From Theobroma cacao (Eukaryota; Streptophyta; Magnoliopsida; Malvales; Malvaceae): a DNA stretch of 64,000 nt. Shown piece by piece: positions 54,348 to 64,000 of this stretch. The notes beneath the pieces are model-generated. The model was not told the DNA's origin, did not search any database, and worked only from the letters and a program-made list of their open reading frames with translations. Each line of letters opens with the position of its first letter. Position 1 is the first letter of the stretch. The position numbers were made by a program, and so were the translations under genes. Location: assembly GCF_000208745.1 (NCBI RefSeq), contig NC_030854.1:29203223-29267222 (forward strand), given 5' to 3'.

Positions 54348-54631
54348 TGTTATGAAATAAATCTTAAAAGAACAAATAAAGATAACTTGAAAGAATAATT
54401 AAAGAGAAGAAAGAAAGTGTTTAGTGGGGAGAAAAAAGATCTTATTGAAGTGTATATTTACAAATGAACTGAGGGGGCTTATTTATAGGCAAATAACCCC
54501 TTTATCATGATAGAACTTACAAGATAAAGATAACATTTAAAAATTAGATGGATTAAATCCTAATCTAATCTAATTTACATCAAATCTAGATATAGATAGA
54601 ATAAATGAATATTCACAAAAATTTCATAACA
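54348..54631 (-). repeat. 5' LTR of the copia element
   Basis: 284 bp with the same termini as the left LTR. On the minus strand it is followed by CGTTATCGGCACAATCC, the position of the primer-binding site. Confidence 0.92.
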
Positions 54632-54636
54632 GATTT

Positions 54637-56394
54637 GATATTTTTTTTGGAGTGTGTAAATTGAATTAAGAATTATATCCGTATTAGTTACGCTTTCGAC
54701 TTACAATTATAGTGCCAGCTTGGTCAGAGTCTCAAATTAAATATCTAATACTGGAAATATCTATGTGATATGTAGTGATCTGAAACTCAATAGAGAATAA
54801 ATAGTCTTAAGCTCTTGCGGTAGTACCTGAACATAACGTACTACATTGTTTAAAGATCCCAAAATTTATAATCTTGTTGCAATAATGATTAATTAATAAA
54901 TGAGAGATATATAAAGCCCGTTAAAAAAAATATAATCACTAAAAAATGATTTTTTTTTTGGAACTTTTATTGTGATTGTTTCTACGAGCTTGAGTGAAAA
55001 GGATTGCCGTACTATATTTCTCTCTCTCTCTCTTTTATACACACACAAATACAAACACATACACATACATACACATATATAAAAATGTGGTTATAGAAAG
55101 TTATATGAAAGTAGCTCTTCTAATTACAGCCTATTTATACCAATAAAATCACAATTTATCCAACTTTCAAGAAAAAATTTCATAATTTATCTAAATCAAC
55201 GAAATTAATCTGTCTTACAAACAATAAATAAATAAAATGGATAAATAGATGGTTAACATTGACATGCCCTTCAACAAGTGAAACAGAACTTAGAACCCCA
55301 ACAAGAGATATTGGTAAATTAAGGATCAGAATCATGCAAAGATAGTCTCTTTCCACTAAGATTTTCTTTTGATCAATCTTTCGACTAAGATTTTGTATCT
55401 TCACAGCTTATTTGTTTCATATTTTTAATCGTTGCTTACTTGTTTCAAGTAAGTTACAACAGATGGTAGAGTATCTAAAAGATTTTATGAAACTAAGACA
55501 AAGTGAAGTGAAGTTGAAGTAAATTCGGATAGTTGCGATCATATTTATGGTCGTGTTTTGGACGAAAAATTTAGAAATGAAATTATTTTAAAATACATGG
55601 ATTTAAAATAAAAATATTTATATTTGCATTGTTTGGATAATTATTTGTTAAAATGATATTTTGAGTAATGAAATTTAATGAGATAAAGAAAATAACTATA
55701 AAAGAAGGATAATAATATTAAAGATAAAAAAAAGAAAAATATGAAGGAAATATGTAATTCTAATGTCATTCAATTTGTGAAAATGTGTAAAGTTTATTAG
55801 TGATATTAAAAGATAACAATTATGTTTAAAAATGAGTTTTTGTAATTAAAATAATAGAACATAAAAGTTACATAAGAAAAGAAAGAGTATAAAAGTTAAT
55901 ATTGTAATGACCCGAAATTCTACATTACTAAATTTGTGCGAATCTACTATGATATATATAATAAAGATTTAAACTTAAACTTAACGAGGTGATTTTTATA
56001 AATAAAATTGTGAGATAATTCAAATTAAAATAGGTATACCTCGGTAGTTGGTGCAAGTGTCCATAATACCTCACAGAAAGTCTAAAAGATTATAAAATTA
56101 ATCTTGCCTAGTTAATCTCGAATTTGTAAAATTTTTTTCCCAAAGTTTTAGCTTCTCTTTTCTCTTATAGAGTTTCTTTATTTTTCTCCGAGTTTTCTTT
56201 TATCTGAAAAAAAAAAAACTAAAAGCGTACAATAGGTTTCAATTCTAAGTGGATGCTTTTGGGTTTGAATCCAAGTATCCAATTTTTTTTTTGGACTTTT
56301 CTATGATCCGGTGATATAGATATCTTATTAAAAAACTAAGGAATTTTAAAATTGACACCTGAAGCAAGAGGCATGATTCAAATTAGAATTTTAT
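54637..56394. other. AT-rich intergenic with microsatellites and a possible LTR scrap
   Basis: A (TC)n tract at about 55019-55034 and a (CA)-rich tract at 55040-55078. TGTAATGACCCGAAATTCTA at about 55909 looks like the start of a gypsy LTR, but no end was found. No gene recognised. Confidence 0.35.
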
Positions 56395-56665
56395 ATAGTT
56401 TCTAAATTATGTAAGATAATTTAAACAAGTCCTTATTTTTTTATTATGTTCAATTAAACCTTGTACTTTCACTTTGGGTCAAATAAGCCTTTATGATTAA
56501 TGATTGACTAATTTTCATTAGTCGAAATGTCACTTATCATTTTATATCCTGTGACATTGACTCGTGTGCTGATATGCAGGGTAAAAAATGCAACATGAAC
56601 ATGTCACTATGCCACATCAACATTATGTGATATAAAATGACAAGTGGTACTTTGACTAAGTCAAT
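56395..56665. mobile_element. Foldback MITE interrupted or truncated by the gypsy LTR
   Basis: Contains AATGTCACTTATCATTTTATA and, inverted, TATAAAATGACAAGTGGTAC, followed by TTTGACTAAGTCAAT at the very edge of the LTR. It resembles the arms of the element at 19532-19960. The matching right-hand end is missing. Confidence 0.45.
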
Positions 56666-57464
56666 TGTCACAACTCAATCCCGTACCATGACCAGTGCGA
56701 AGACCAAGAACACAAGTCCCTTAACCCAAGCAAGCCTCACACTCGACAAGTACACATATACATGGTACAATCATAAGTACACTCGAATGTCTGTAAACTT
56801 CAACTACAATTGCATAGATGTACTCTCATTCATCAATAAAGCATCGAGCTCATATTGGCTCTTACATATATATCAAGTTATGATGTCTTACATTTTGCAC
56901 AACTTGTGTGCTCATGTGGGCCCTCGAACCATCGTACTAAACCATATGCCATACATATACATATGCATGACCATACATATGTGATATCAAGTATGTTGCC
57001 ATTCTTGGCTACAAGGTAAGAGTGTAAACTAACAGTCGTAGTTACATAACCAAAATAAACCCGTTAGCGAAGCGTAACTGACATAAGTAGGCTTCATAAT
57101 CGACTGTTAAGCATACCTATCAAACGAGACTTGACAATCCTTCCTGAGATGGCAATCCAAGCTAAGTCAAGTATCTAAAAACTAGAAGCATGAGATTTAA
57201 AAATGTGAGTATAACTCAGTGAGTGAATAATGTAAGGGAACAAGTTAAGCATGATTTGTTAATAATACATTGCCTTTATTTGTAAACATTGCAAATTTGT
57301 TTTCAAAGATAAATCCCATTCAAATCATGCATGAACAATGTGTTGTGCATTAATTAGGCGAACTTATACATGTATGAAAACTCCTTTAGAAGTTGGGAGA
57401 AACGTACTAACCAATGGCCTTTGAAAAACACTCAAAAGGAAAACATAACTTAATTTTGGTATAA

Positions 57465-57720
57465 AGGGATCGACCTTTCTTACCTTGGGGGTTGATCACT
57501 AGCACATGGAAACATTTCTGGAGGTTCTAGCTTTCGAGGATCGATCTTTTCTAACTTTAAGGGTTGATCCCTTATGGCTAGAAAGCCTTTACACAGTTAT
57601 TGGATGCTAGGGATCAAATATTTTTATTTCGAGGTTGATCCTTCATGGCCAAAAGCACTTAATAACTTTTGGATGACAACGATTGACCTTCTGAGTTTCA
57701 GGGGTAGATCCCTGTTGACC
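57465..57720. repeat. Degenerate tandem repeats in the gypsy LTR, core GGATCGACCTTTCT...GGTTGATC
   Basis: Four units of about 65-70 bp, each combining GGATCGA.CTT.CT, GGGGTTGATCCCT, ATGGC.A.AA.. and TTTTGGATG. A further partial pair is at about 59385-59430. Confidence 0.65.
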
Positions 57721-57999
57721 ATAATGCAACTTTTGAGTTCTTTTGAACTCTAAATTTGGTCTAACAAAAGGGAATCCACATTCCACCATCATACATTTAT
57801 CTCAAAAGCTCATTCCATCAAATATCCAATCTTGTTACATCTCAAAAGAAGGATCGCAATCCAAACCCATAAATAGCTTAACCAAACACCATTTCAAGAA
57901 TCAATCCAAGTGTTGCCTAAGTGGACCTTTGAATTAAAAACCAAGTTTAAGCCAAAGGTCTTTCGACCAGTGGAGTAGTGTCATAACCCTAAATTCTTA

Positions 58000-58395
58000 G
58001 GGCATCAAGCATGTGTCTTACTCTCCACACATGTCTAGCATAAAGCCTTACTAGACACACATGTCTAGCATAAAGCCTTACTAGATAGGCATCAAGCATG
58101 TGTTTTATCCCCACCACACATGTTTGGCACCAAACCTTGTTAGCTAAGCTCAAGCATGTGTCTTGCTTCAGCATACATGTGCAACACGATACCTCTTGCT
58201 AGATAGGGATAACAAACATGTGTTTCATTGAGCACACATGTCTAGCACCAAACCTTCATAGATAGGTTAAAGCATGTGTTTTACTCAAGCACAAATGTCC
58301 ACCATCATAGCCTTTGCTAGATAGGGATAACAAGCAACTGTCTCATCGAGCACACATGTCTAACACCATGGCTTCTGCTAAATAGGAATAATAAG
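58000..58395. repeat. Degenerate tandem repeats in the gypsy LTR, core CACACATGTCTAGCA
   Basis: About seven units of 50-65 bp built from CAAGCATGTGT.TTACTC, CACACATGTCTAGCACCAAA and CCTT.CTAGATAGG. A 34-bp subunit near 58033-58085 is an almost exact recent duplication (ACACATGTCTAGCATAAAGC twice). Confidence 0.75.
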
Positions 58396-59704
58396 TATTG
58401 TGCACAATGACTAATATCCATTGTTGCTAGCTATAGTTGTAACAAAAGAAACTCTATTATACTTATAACACAACTATTTGAGTGAAAGCATTCACCTTCA
58501 CAATATAAGCATTATTAATGCACCTTTACCCCATATCATCAAGAAGGGTTTATTGTCATCAATAGCAAACCTTACTCTAAGGTTGCACACATAGATAGTG
58601 AGCATTGCTCTTACATTTGTTTTTGATCGAAAATATGTCAAGTATAGCCACTGACTGGCACACATTCTATTCCTACAAACATCATTTTGAAGAAGAAATC
58701 CTTAAAAAGGCTTGTTCCATATGCATTTTCAAATACCATAATAGTATGCGTGTGTATACACACACACATATACAATAATACCAAAACACATTTAATGGAC
58801 AATTTCATCACAAATTCATTTTGGAACTCAACATTGAAACATGGAATCTAGTGAGCATGCAAAACATAGTTTATGCATATTTACATAACAAAGTAGTTTA
58901 AATGCAATTTACTCATCTTTAATGCCTCCTTGCTACACTCACAAAATAGCTCAACACACCTTGCTCCAAATTAATCCTTGGAGTCTCAATGGACCCTAAA
59001 TTGACCACATTTCATATAAATTCCTCTTAAATTTCTTAATTTGAAACTAGCTGATTAAAATCTTGACTAGTTCCTACAACTTCATTCAATTCATTTTCAC
59101 TAACCATCTAATCTTCAAAGTTACAAATTAAGGGAGTCCTTATCTTGGTGAGCTTATGAGAGAGAATTTCCACCACAAACCCTTAGGTTGGAGACAAAAA
59201 CAAAACTAACTAAATTGAAAGTTGGAAAGTCTTAATCTCACCTTAGATTCAACTTTTAGAGCTTCAATTTAGCCTAATTTGAGAGGGAATTGAAGGGGTG
59301 AAGGAATTGGAAGAGTTGAAGGTGAAAGGAAGAAAGAAGAATGAAAAAGCTTAAACAAAAATGAAAGGGTAGATAGGCCAATGGAGGGTTGATCTCTACT
59401 AAAAGGGGGTCGATCCCTCTAAGACAAATTACAGAATTGGCTTTCCTTTGCTAAGTTTCTTGTTTCCTTGTCCTTCAGATGCCTTTTTTCACTTGTATTA
59501 ATAAGTTTAAGGGTAAATTCTAAGAATATTTGGGTTGGTAAAAAGTGTTTCCATGAGCTCACCAAGTGAATTCCCTATTTTGCCCTTGTATGCTAAATTG
59601 TAGCTCTACATTCTCTCCTCTTTAAGGAAATTCGTCCTCGAATTTATAAAAAGATTACTCACCTAAATCGAGCCTTATCATGGGTGATCAATACAGACTA
59701 GAGA

Positions 59705-60098
59705 CCATGGGATAAATACCAAATCTTTAATGAGATTGATGCTTTGTGGCAATCACTTGGTGTGATTTTCTTTATGCATATTCTAAAGGAAGGCAACTCC
59801 TTTGTAGATTCCCTCATTAAATTTGGAGTTAACAAGCATATTGATGTTGTGGTGCAATAGTTGGGGCATAGCGTGGGTCGCTCCTAAAAAGGCCACAGGT
59901 ACACTTGTTACATGGAATGATACAAGCATTAAAATGGAAAATCTAAGCATGTGGAAAATGACCTTTTTCGTGATTGTTTGGTTGATATGGTTGCACCACA
60001 ATGACATGGTTTTTAATGGAAAAGTTTGGGATAACGAGCAAGTTTTTGATATGGTAAACGCCCTTGTGTGGTGGTTGCTAGTTACAACTAGTGATTGA
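59705..60098 (+). mobile_element. LINE fragments in scrambled order
   Basis: 59705-59860 encodes a LINE RNase H C-terminus (IFNEIDALWQSLGVIFFMHI, LKEGNSFVDSLIKFGV). A different frame, about 59830-60098, encodes the segment that normally lies upstream, at the end of the reverse transcriptase zinc-binding region (WGIAWVAPKK, WKMTFFVIVWLIWLHHNDMV, FNGKVWDNEQVFD). In intact LINEs RNase H comes last, so the pieces are rearranged or come from two insertions. Confidence 0.7.
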
Positions 60099-60182
60099 TT
60101 ACCCTACCAATGTAGGTGAAATCAATTGTAGTTCCCTTCCTACATTGGTAGGGGAAATCAGTTGGTAGTTTCAACTAGCAAC
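60074..60182. repeat. Imperfect inverted repeat, arms of about 43 bp
   Basis: The left arm (60074-60115, GTTGCTAGTTACAACTAG ... CCTACCAATGTAGG) pairs with the right arm (60139-60182, CCTACATTGGTAGG ... CAACTAGCAAC) across a 23-bp spacer, with about eight mismatches. Confidence 0.8.
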
Positions 60183-60704
60183 TACAATTCTATGTCATTC
60201 ATTTCTACTAGGAAACTATTGGTAAGAAGAAAACTAATTGCATTGTGTTGATAATGTTGTTGCCTTATTTTTGCCATAGAAAACTACACAACATAAAAAA
60301 AAAAAATCAAAGTCATCAGCTACTGATTTGCTAGATGTTGTACTGTTAGAAAAGTCTGATGATGTTGTGTGGTTGATATTTTGGTTGATTTGCCATATTG
60401 GTTGTTGTTGTTGTTATTTTGACTATTGCACTAATTATTTTTTGTAACTAAATGGATATTAGAATTCTTTTTGTGTTTAAAGTTTGTATTTTTGCAAGTA
60501 AACTTGATCTTTTTGTAACTAAAGTTGATATTTTTGTAATTGGTTTGTAACTTTAACCAAATTGTTGCATTTTCTTGGTTTCCAGAACAAATTGGAAATT
60601 CATACTATGATGTCATTTCATGGTATATTTTATCTTAGATTGCATAAATGGATCAACAAAACAAAAGATAGCAGGGTTTCATATTACAAGTAGAAATTGC
60701 ATTT
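60183..60704. other. Spacer between LINE fragments and copy B
   Basis: AT-rich; GTTGTTGTTGTTATT near 60402 and several TTTTTGTAACTAAA-like phrases at 60440-60560. No coding region recognised; possibly a LINE tail. Confidence 0.3.
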
Positions 60705-62200
60705 AACTAATGGGGCATTTTAAATAACCCTTAAAGATAACATGTTTTCAAAAATAACCGTTTTTATAATTTTAATTATTTTTAACTAAGTTGAACAAAA
60801 TTACCCCTAATGAAATTACACGCTATGATGTTACACGTCATGTACAAAAATATATTACACGTCATGATTATGTTGTTACACTTCATGTGCAAAAACATGT
60901 GACACGTTATGGTTAGGTTGTTACACACCATGTATAGAAACATGTGACACGCCATGTACAAAAACATGTGACATGCCATGGTTAGGTTGTTAAACACCAT
61001 GTACAGAAACATATGACACGCCATGTACAAAAACATGTGACATGCCATGGTTAGGTTGTTAAACACCATGTACAGAAACATATGACACGTCATGTACAAA
61101 AACATGTAACACGTCATGGTTAGGTTGTTACACGCCATGTACAAAAATATGTTACATGTCATGATTAGGTTGTTAGACGCCATGTGCAAAAACATATGAC
61201 ACGCCATGGTTAGGTTGTTACACACAATGTACAGAAACATATGACACGCAATGTACAAAAACATGTGACATGCCATGGTTAGGTTGTTGCACACCATGTA
61301 CAGAAACATGTGACACGTCATGCACAAAAACATGTGGCATGCCATAGTTAGATTGTTACACGCCATATTGAAAAAAATACTATTGTTACACGCCATGTAC
61401 AAAAATATGTTACACGCCATGGTTAAAAAAGGTTGTTACATGCCATGTTGAAAAAAAATACTGTTGTTACACGTCATGTTGAAAAAAATATTATTGTTAC
61501 ATATCATATTCAAAAACATTTTGTTACACTTTAATGTTTAAAATGTTGTTGTTACTTATGAACCAAAACTTCAAATTCTCTCAACTTTCTTCATTTCTTT
61601 TTGTTTTTTTGACAATTTGGCACCGATTAAAGTGTTTCTAACATATTTTCATAAATCAAAATATAAATTTTCTTATCTAAAACACCTATTTCAACTAAAA
61701 ATAAATTTTTGGTTTTTGAAAATCCAAGTTTATAAATTTTAATTTTTTGAATTTATTGGTGTCTAGGTCCCAAATTGATTCAATTAAAATTTGTTTCAAA
61801 CATTTGTGATCATTTCTACTGTTTTAGTTTTACCCAAAATACTTAAAAATCAAAATTTTCAAATAGTCACCCACCCAAGCACATCAAAACTATTGCTTGG
61901 TGTCTTAAAAACGCAAGAAAGAGAAGTTTGAAAATGCGAGAGAGAGAAATCGAAAGCATAACAAACGAATGCCGAAGAGAGAAATCAATAAAATTTTAGA
62001 GACTGGGATGGTGAGAGAGAGAAATCAGAAACACAAATGAGGAGAAATTATGATGAATGGTTTAATTTATTTGAAATAGTTTTAAGGGCATTTTTATCAA
62101 GTTATGACTAAATATAGCTAAAAAACAGTTAAACTTATTTTGATGGTTATTTTTAAAATATCCTTATCAAAAAAGATTATTCCTCATAATTTCCTCCAAT
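60705..62200 (+). mobile_element. Array-bearing non-autonomous element, copy B (uninterrupted)
   Basis: Begins near GGGGCATTTTAAATAACCC and ends near TTTTTAAAATATCC...ATAATTTCCTCC. The ends are weakly inverted (GGGCATTTTAAATAACC against GGATATTTTAAAAATAACC). It contains the array 60815-61510 and then a non-repetitive right half that copy A matches in reverse complement. It preserves the empty target site of the solo LTR in copy A. No transposase. Boundaries are approximate; the nine bases on either side do not match, so the insertion class is inferred only from the related DUF1985-bearing copy. Confidence 0.65.
60815..61510. repeat. Minisatellite of copy B, core GTTACACGCCATGTACAAAAACATG
   Basis: About 24 half-units. 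Two types alternate: CATGTACAAAAACATGTGACA and CGCCATGGTTAGGTTGTTACA, making pairs of about 55-60 bp, with local homogenised blocks (60910-61090 repeats a 120-bp phrase nearly unchanged). The right end degrades to GTTGAAAAAAATA variants. A 212-codon frame on the minus strand (61420-60782) stays open across the array and reads as a MACNNLTMACHMFLYM-like repeat. Confidence 0.9.
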
Positions 62201-62283
62201 GTTAAATATCAAGTAATCTTGTTATACATTTATTTTTTTTATTAAATTATTGAGTTGAAATTCGTGCTTTCAATTTCAAAGCT

Positions 62284-62290
62284 TATAAAT
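62284..62290 (+). promoter_or_regulatory. Putative TATA box of the BAHD gene
   Basis: TATAAAT lies 95 bp before the start codon, in CTTATAAATACAAG, a good plant TATA context. Inferred from position only. Confidence 0.5.
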
Positions 62291-62378
62291 ACAAGCCGCA
62301 ACTTTGATCATCTAAAACGAAAATTGCAACTGTTGCATCAAAGAATATACTTATTAATTTATTTCGGAGAAGATCACG

Positions 62379-63725
62379 ATGGAAGTTCGAATTACTTCAA
62401 GGGAAACTGTTCAACCATCTTCGCAGGAAGTTCATCTTCTCAAGCCATTCAAGCTCTCATTTTTGGACCAACTCATTCCAGCATTCTATGTTCCACTCAT
62501 CTTCTTCTACACCCAATCCAGTAATTCCCATTTCGACAGCGCCCAAATCTTAGCCCGATTGAAAGAATCACTCTCAAAAACCTTGAACCAATTTTACCCT
62601 TTATCTGGCCGGACAATAGATAACTTTTGTATTGATTATTATAGGGAGGGAGTGCCATACATCGAAGCTCGAGTTAATGGCTACTTATCTGATTACCTTC
62701 AATCCAAAGAATTAGAAAAATTGAACCACTTGATTCCCTGCGAACCCTTTTGCTACTTTTCAGACCCAGCAGTAATTCCCCAACTAGCCGTTCAAGTGAA
62801 CATCTTCGATTGTGGGGGAATAGCACTAGCTATGTGTTGTTCTCACAAGATCATTGATGCATCTACTGTATCTGCTTTTCTTAGAAGTTGGGCAGCTTTT
62901 TCTCGAGGTTCTAACGGTGAAATACCCCATCCTGATTTGTTAGAGGCATCTTCACGACTTTTTCCTCCTATGGATTCGATGCCACCAAATTTTTTATCTT
63001 CCACAAGAACCCTTTGGTTCAAAGAAGAAAGGTACAAGACAAGGAGATTTGTGTTCGATGCCAATGCAATAGCCACTCTAATGTTTAAAGCGAAAAGCAA
63101 AAGTCTGGAGAATCCTTCTCGAGTGGAAGCACTGACAGCATTCATATGGAAATATGCCATGTTGGCTTGTGCATCAGCATCAGGAATTCTAAAGCCTTCT
63201 GTCTTATGCCAAGCAGTGAACTTACGACGTAAAATGAAGCCACGGTTACCGGATTATTCAATCGGCAACCTGATTTGGTTCGCAGCTTTCGCATATAACC
63301 CCGCTGACAAAGACATAGAGTTACATCACTTGGCCTATCTATTGAGAGAAGCAGTGGAGAATTACAACACTGATTACTTGCAATCTCTGCAAGGTGATGA
63401 AGGTTTTAAGGTTATAAGTGAGAAAGCAAATCAGGTAGCAGAATTTGCCACAAAAGGAAACGCACAAGTCTATGGTTTCTCTAGTTGGTTGAATTTTGGG
63501 ATGCATCAAGTTGATTTTGGATGGGGAAAGCCAAGTTGGATTGGTATCCCAGGGGTAGTATCTCCTGCTTTTACTAATCTTACTTTTCTCAAAGAGATTG
63601 GACAGGAGAAGGCAGTAGAAGCATGGGTTACTTTAGATGAAAAAAAAATGACTATATTCGAACATGACCACGAGTTCCTTGCATTTGCCTCTCCTAATCC
63701 TCACTATGACAAGGTCAAGATTTAA
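62379..63725 (+). CDS. BAHD acyltransferase (vinorine synthase / stemmadenine O-acetyltransferase-like)
   Basis: Single exon, 448 residues, the usual BAHD length. Known: BAHD enzymes move acyl groups from CoA thioesters to alcohols or amines in cytosolic specialised metabolism. Seen: the catalytic motif HKIID (His156, Asp160) within CCSHKIIDAST, and the structural motif DFGWG (379-383). The N-terminus (SRETVQPSSQ, LSFLDQL, FYPLSGR at 72-78) and C-terminus (AWVTLDEKKM) fit the clade containing vinorine synthase, salutaridinol 7-O-acetyltransferase and their many uncharacterised plant relatives. Both motifs are intact and there is no stop or frameshift. The ATG at 62379 gives the family's normal N-terminus. 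The substrate cannot be told; the automatic name 'stemmadenine O-acetyltransferase-like' would not imply alkaloid chemistry here. Confidence 0.93.
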   Translation: MEVRITSRETVQPSSQEVHLLKPFKLSFLDQLIPAFYVPLIFFYTQSSNSHFDSAQILARLKESLSKTLNQFYPLSGRTIDNFCIDYYREGVPYIEARVNGYLSDYLQSKELEKLNHLIPCEPFCYFSDPAVIPQLAVQVNIFDCGGIALAMCCSHKIIDASTVSAFLRSWAAFSRGSNGEIPHPDLLEASSRLFPPMDSMPPNFLSSTRTLWFKEERYKTRRFVFDANAIATLMFKAKSKSLENPSRVEALTAFIWKYAMLACASASGILKPSVLCQAVNLRRKMKPRLPDYSIGNLIWFAAFAYNPADKDIELHHLAYLLREAVENYNTDYLQSLQGDEGFKVISEKANQVAEFATKGNAQVYGFSSWLNFGMHQVDFGWGKPSWIGIPGVVSPAFTNLTFLKEIGQEKAVEAWVTLDEKKMTIFEHDHEFLAFASPNPHYDKVKI

Positions 63726-64000
63726 CAACATCCAAAAAGACATTCTTAAACAGTGAAACCATTCATGTTGTTAAGACTACGTTAGTTTCTTTCATATGAA
63801 TGGTTTGAGTTGGGTCTAAAGCGCCAGATATCTGGCAATGAATTGAATCTTGTATGAGATAGAGAGCTGCAGTTCTGTTATAATTATGTTGCTGAATTGA
63901 GTGTGTTTGGTGGTCATGTGTGGTGCATAAACACATAAAATGGCCAGAACACATACGTTAATAAGTATGTATAATGAAGTGTTTTTATATGATGATTCAA
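63726..64000. other. 3' UTR and downstream region of the BAHD gene
   Basis: No further coding sequence. A short minus-strand frame here has no recognisable homology. Confidence 0.4.

Larger units (their letters stand above)
49198..54631 (-). mobile_element. Ty1/copia LTR retrotransposon, full length but coding-defective
   Basis: Two LTRs (49198-49482 and 54348-54631) bound a 5.4-kb element flanked by the perfect 5-bp duplication GATTT (49193-49197 and 54632-54636). A C/T tract just inside the left LTR (CTCCCCCTTG, 49483) is the polypurine tract of the minus-strand element. The copia domain order is visible on the minus strand: integrase core (52520-52260: DASTKWSHVCLLS, LDNAGEFTSQA), post-integrase region (about 52175-51888), reverse transcriptase (51123-50515: YVDDLNIIG) and RNase H (about 49975-49600: LYEDNTACIARLKEGYIKG, LFTKAL). 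Stops and frameshifts separate them, and gag (right part) is not recognisable, so it cannot move by itself. Confidence 0.92.
56666..59690 (-). mobile_element. Gypsy-type LTR (about 2.9 kb) with adjoining polypurine tract
   Basis: On the minus strand a purine tract (AAAGAGGAGAGAA, 59623-59611) preceded by ATTCGAGGACGAATTTC leads directly into TGTAGAGCTACAATTTAGC, the start of the 3' LTR. This purine-tract signature is characteristic of plant Tekay/Del-like gypsy elements. The LTR runs to GGGATTGAGTTGTGACA at 56666 (56666-59610, 2945 bp). Only about 80 bp of internal DNA remain, after which LINE-like sequence begins, so the rest of the element is lost. Confidence 0.7.

Noticed and set aside
55909..56220. 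LTR beginning TGTAATGACCCG
   Set aside because: Start resembles gypsy LTRs but no matching end, duplication or second copy was found; kept only as a note in the intergenic entry.
56637..56984. 115-codon ORF at the edge of the gypsy LTR
   Set aside because: It spans the MITE/LTR junction, so it cannot be an evolved gene.

Overview
The window is nuclear DNA of a flowering plant, almost certainly a eudicot. It is AT-rich. The genes have GT-AG introns and match Arabidopsis families exon by exon. Long gene-poor stretches hold LTR retrotransposons, LINE tails, hAT and Mutator-like elements and foldback MITEs. The species cannot be fixed from the sequence alone. Three single N bases (6969, 34940, 38144) show it is a draft or consensus assembly.

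Layout. Positions 1-2590 hold the end of a Mutator-like element: a decayed DUF1985 exon plus two minisatellite arrays. Positions 3.9-5.5 kb carry a PORR-domain organelle RNA-binding protein (+). Positions 8.2-12.3 kb carry a six-exon DED1/DDX3-type DEAD-box RNA helicase (-). Positions 13.9-19.1 kb are a cluster of related array-bearing elements, one of them split by a 2.0-kb solo LTR with a target-site duplication. Positions 22.8-28.3 kb carry an eleven-exon PP2A catalytic subunit gene (+) with a TIR transposon in intron 3. Positions 29.6-33.5 kb carry an eight-exon sphingoid-base-phosphate phosphatase (LPP-delta type, -), convergent with PP2A. Positions 34-41.5 kb are repeats: a tandem duplication, a hAT element with 8-bp TSD and a LINE 3' end with poly(A). 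Positions 41.5-47.7 kb hold a decayed fatty acyl reductase gene (-). Positions 49.2-54.6 kb hold a complete but defective Ty1/copia element with both LTRs and a perfect 5-bp TSD. Positions 56.7-59.7 kb hold a long gypsy-type LTR with its adjoining polypurine tract. Positions 59.7-60.1 kb hold scrambled LINE fragments. Positions 60.7-62.2 kb hold another array-bearing element. Positions 62.4-63.7 kb carry an intact single-exon BAHD acyltransferase (+).

The five intact genes are unrelated housekeeping or metabolic genes: organelle RNA processing, translation initiation/RNA remodelling, protein dephosphorylation, sphingolipid turnover and acyl transfer. They do not form a cluster or pathway.

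The most unusual content is a family of about four related elements (near 1-2.6, 13.9-17.1, 17.2-19.1 and 60.7-62.2 kb). They share end sequences. Each carries an internal minisatellite built on a similar core (about ACACGCCATG or TCACGCAATG), but the repeat units differ between copies. One copy also contains the DUF1985 gene typical of ULP1-carrying (Kaonashi-like) Mutator elements, so the others may be its non-autonomous relatives.
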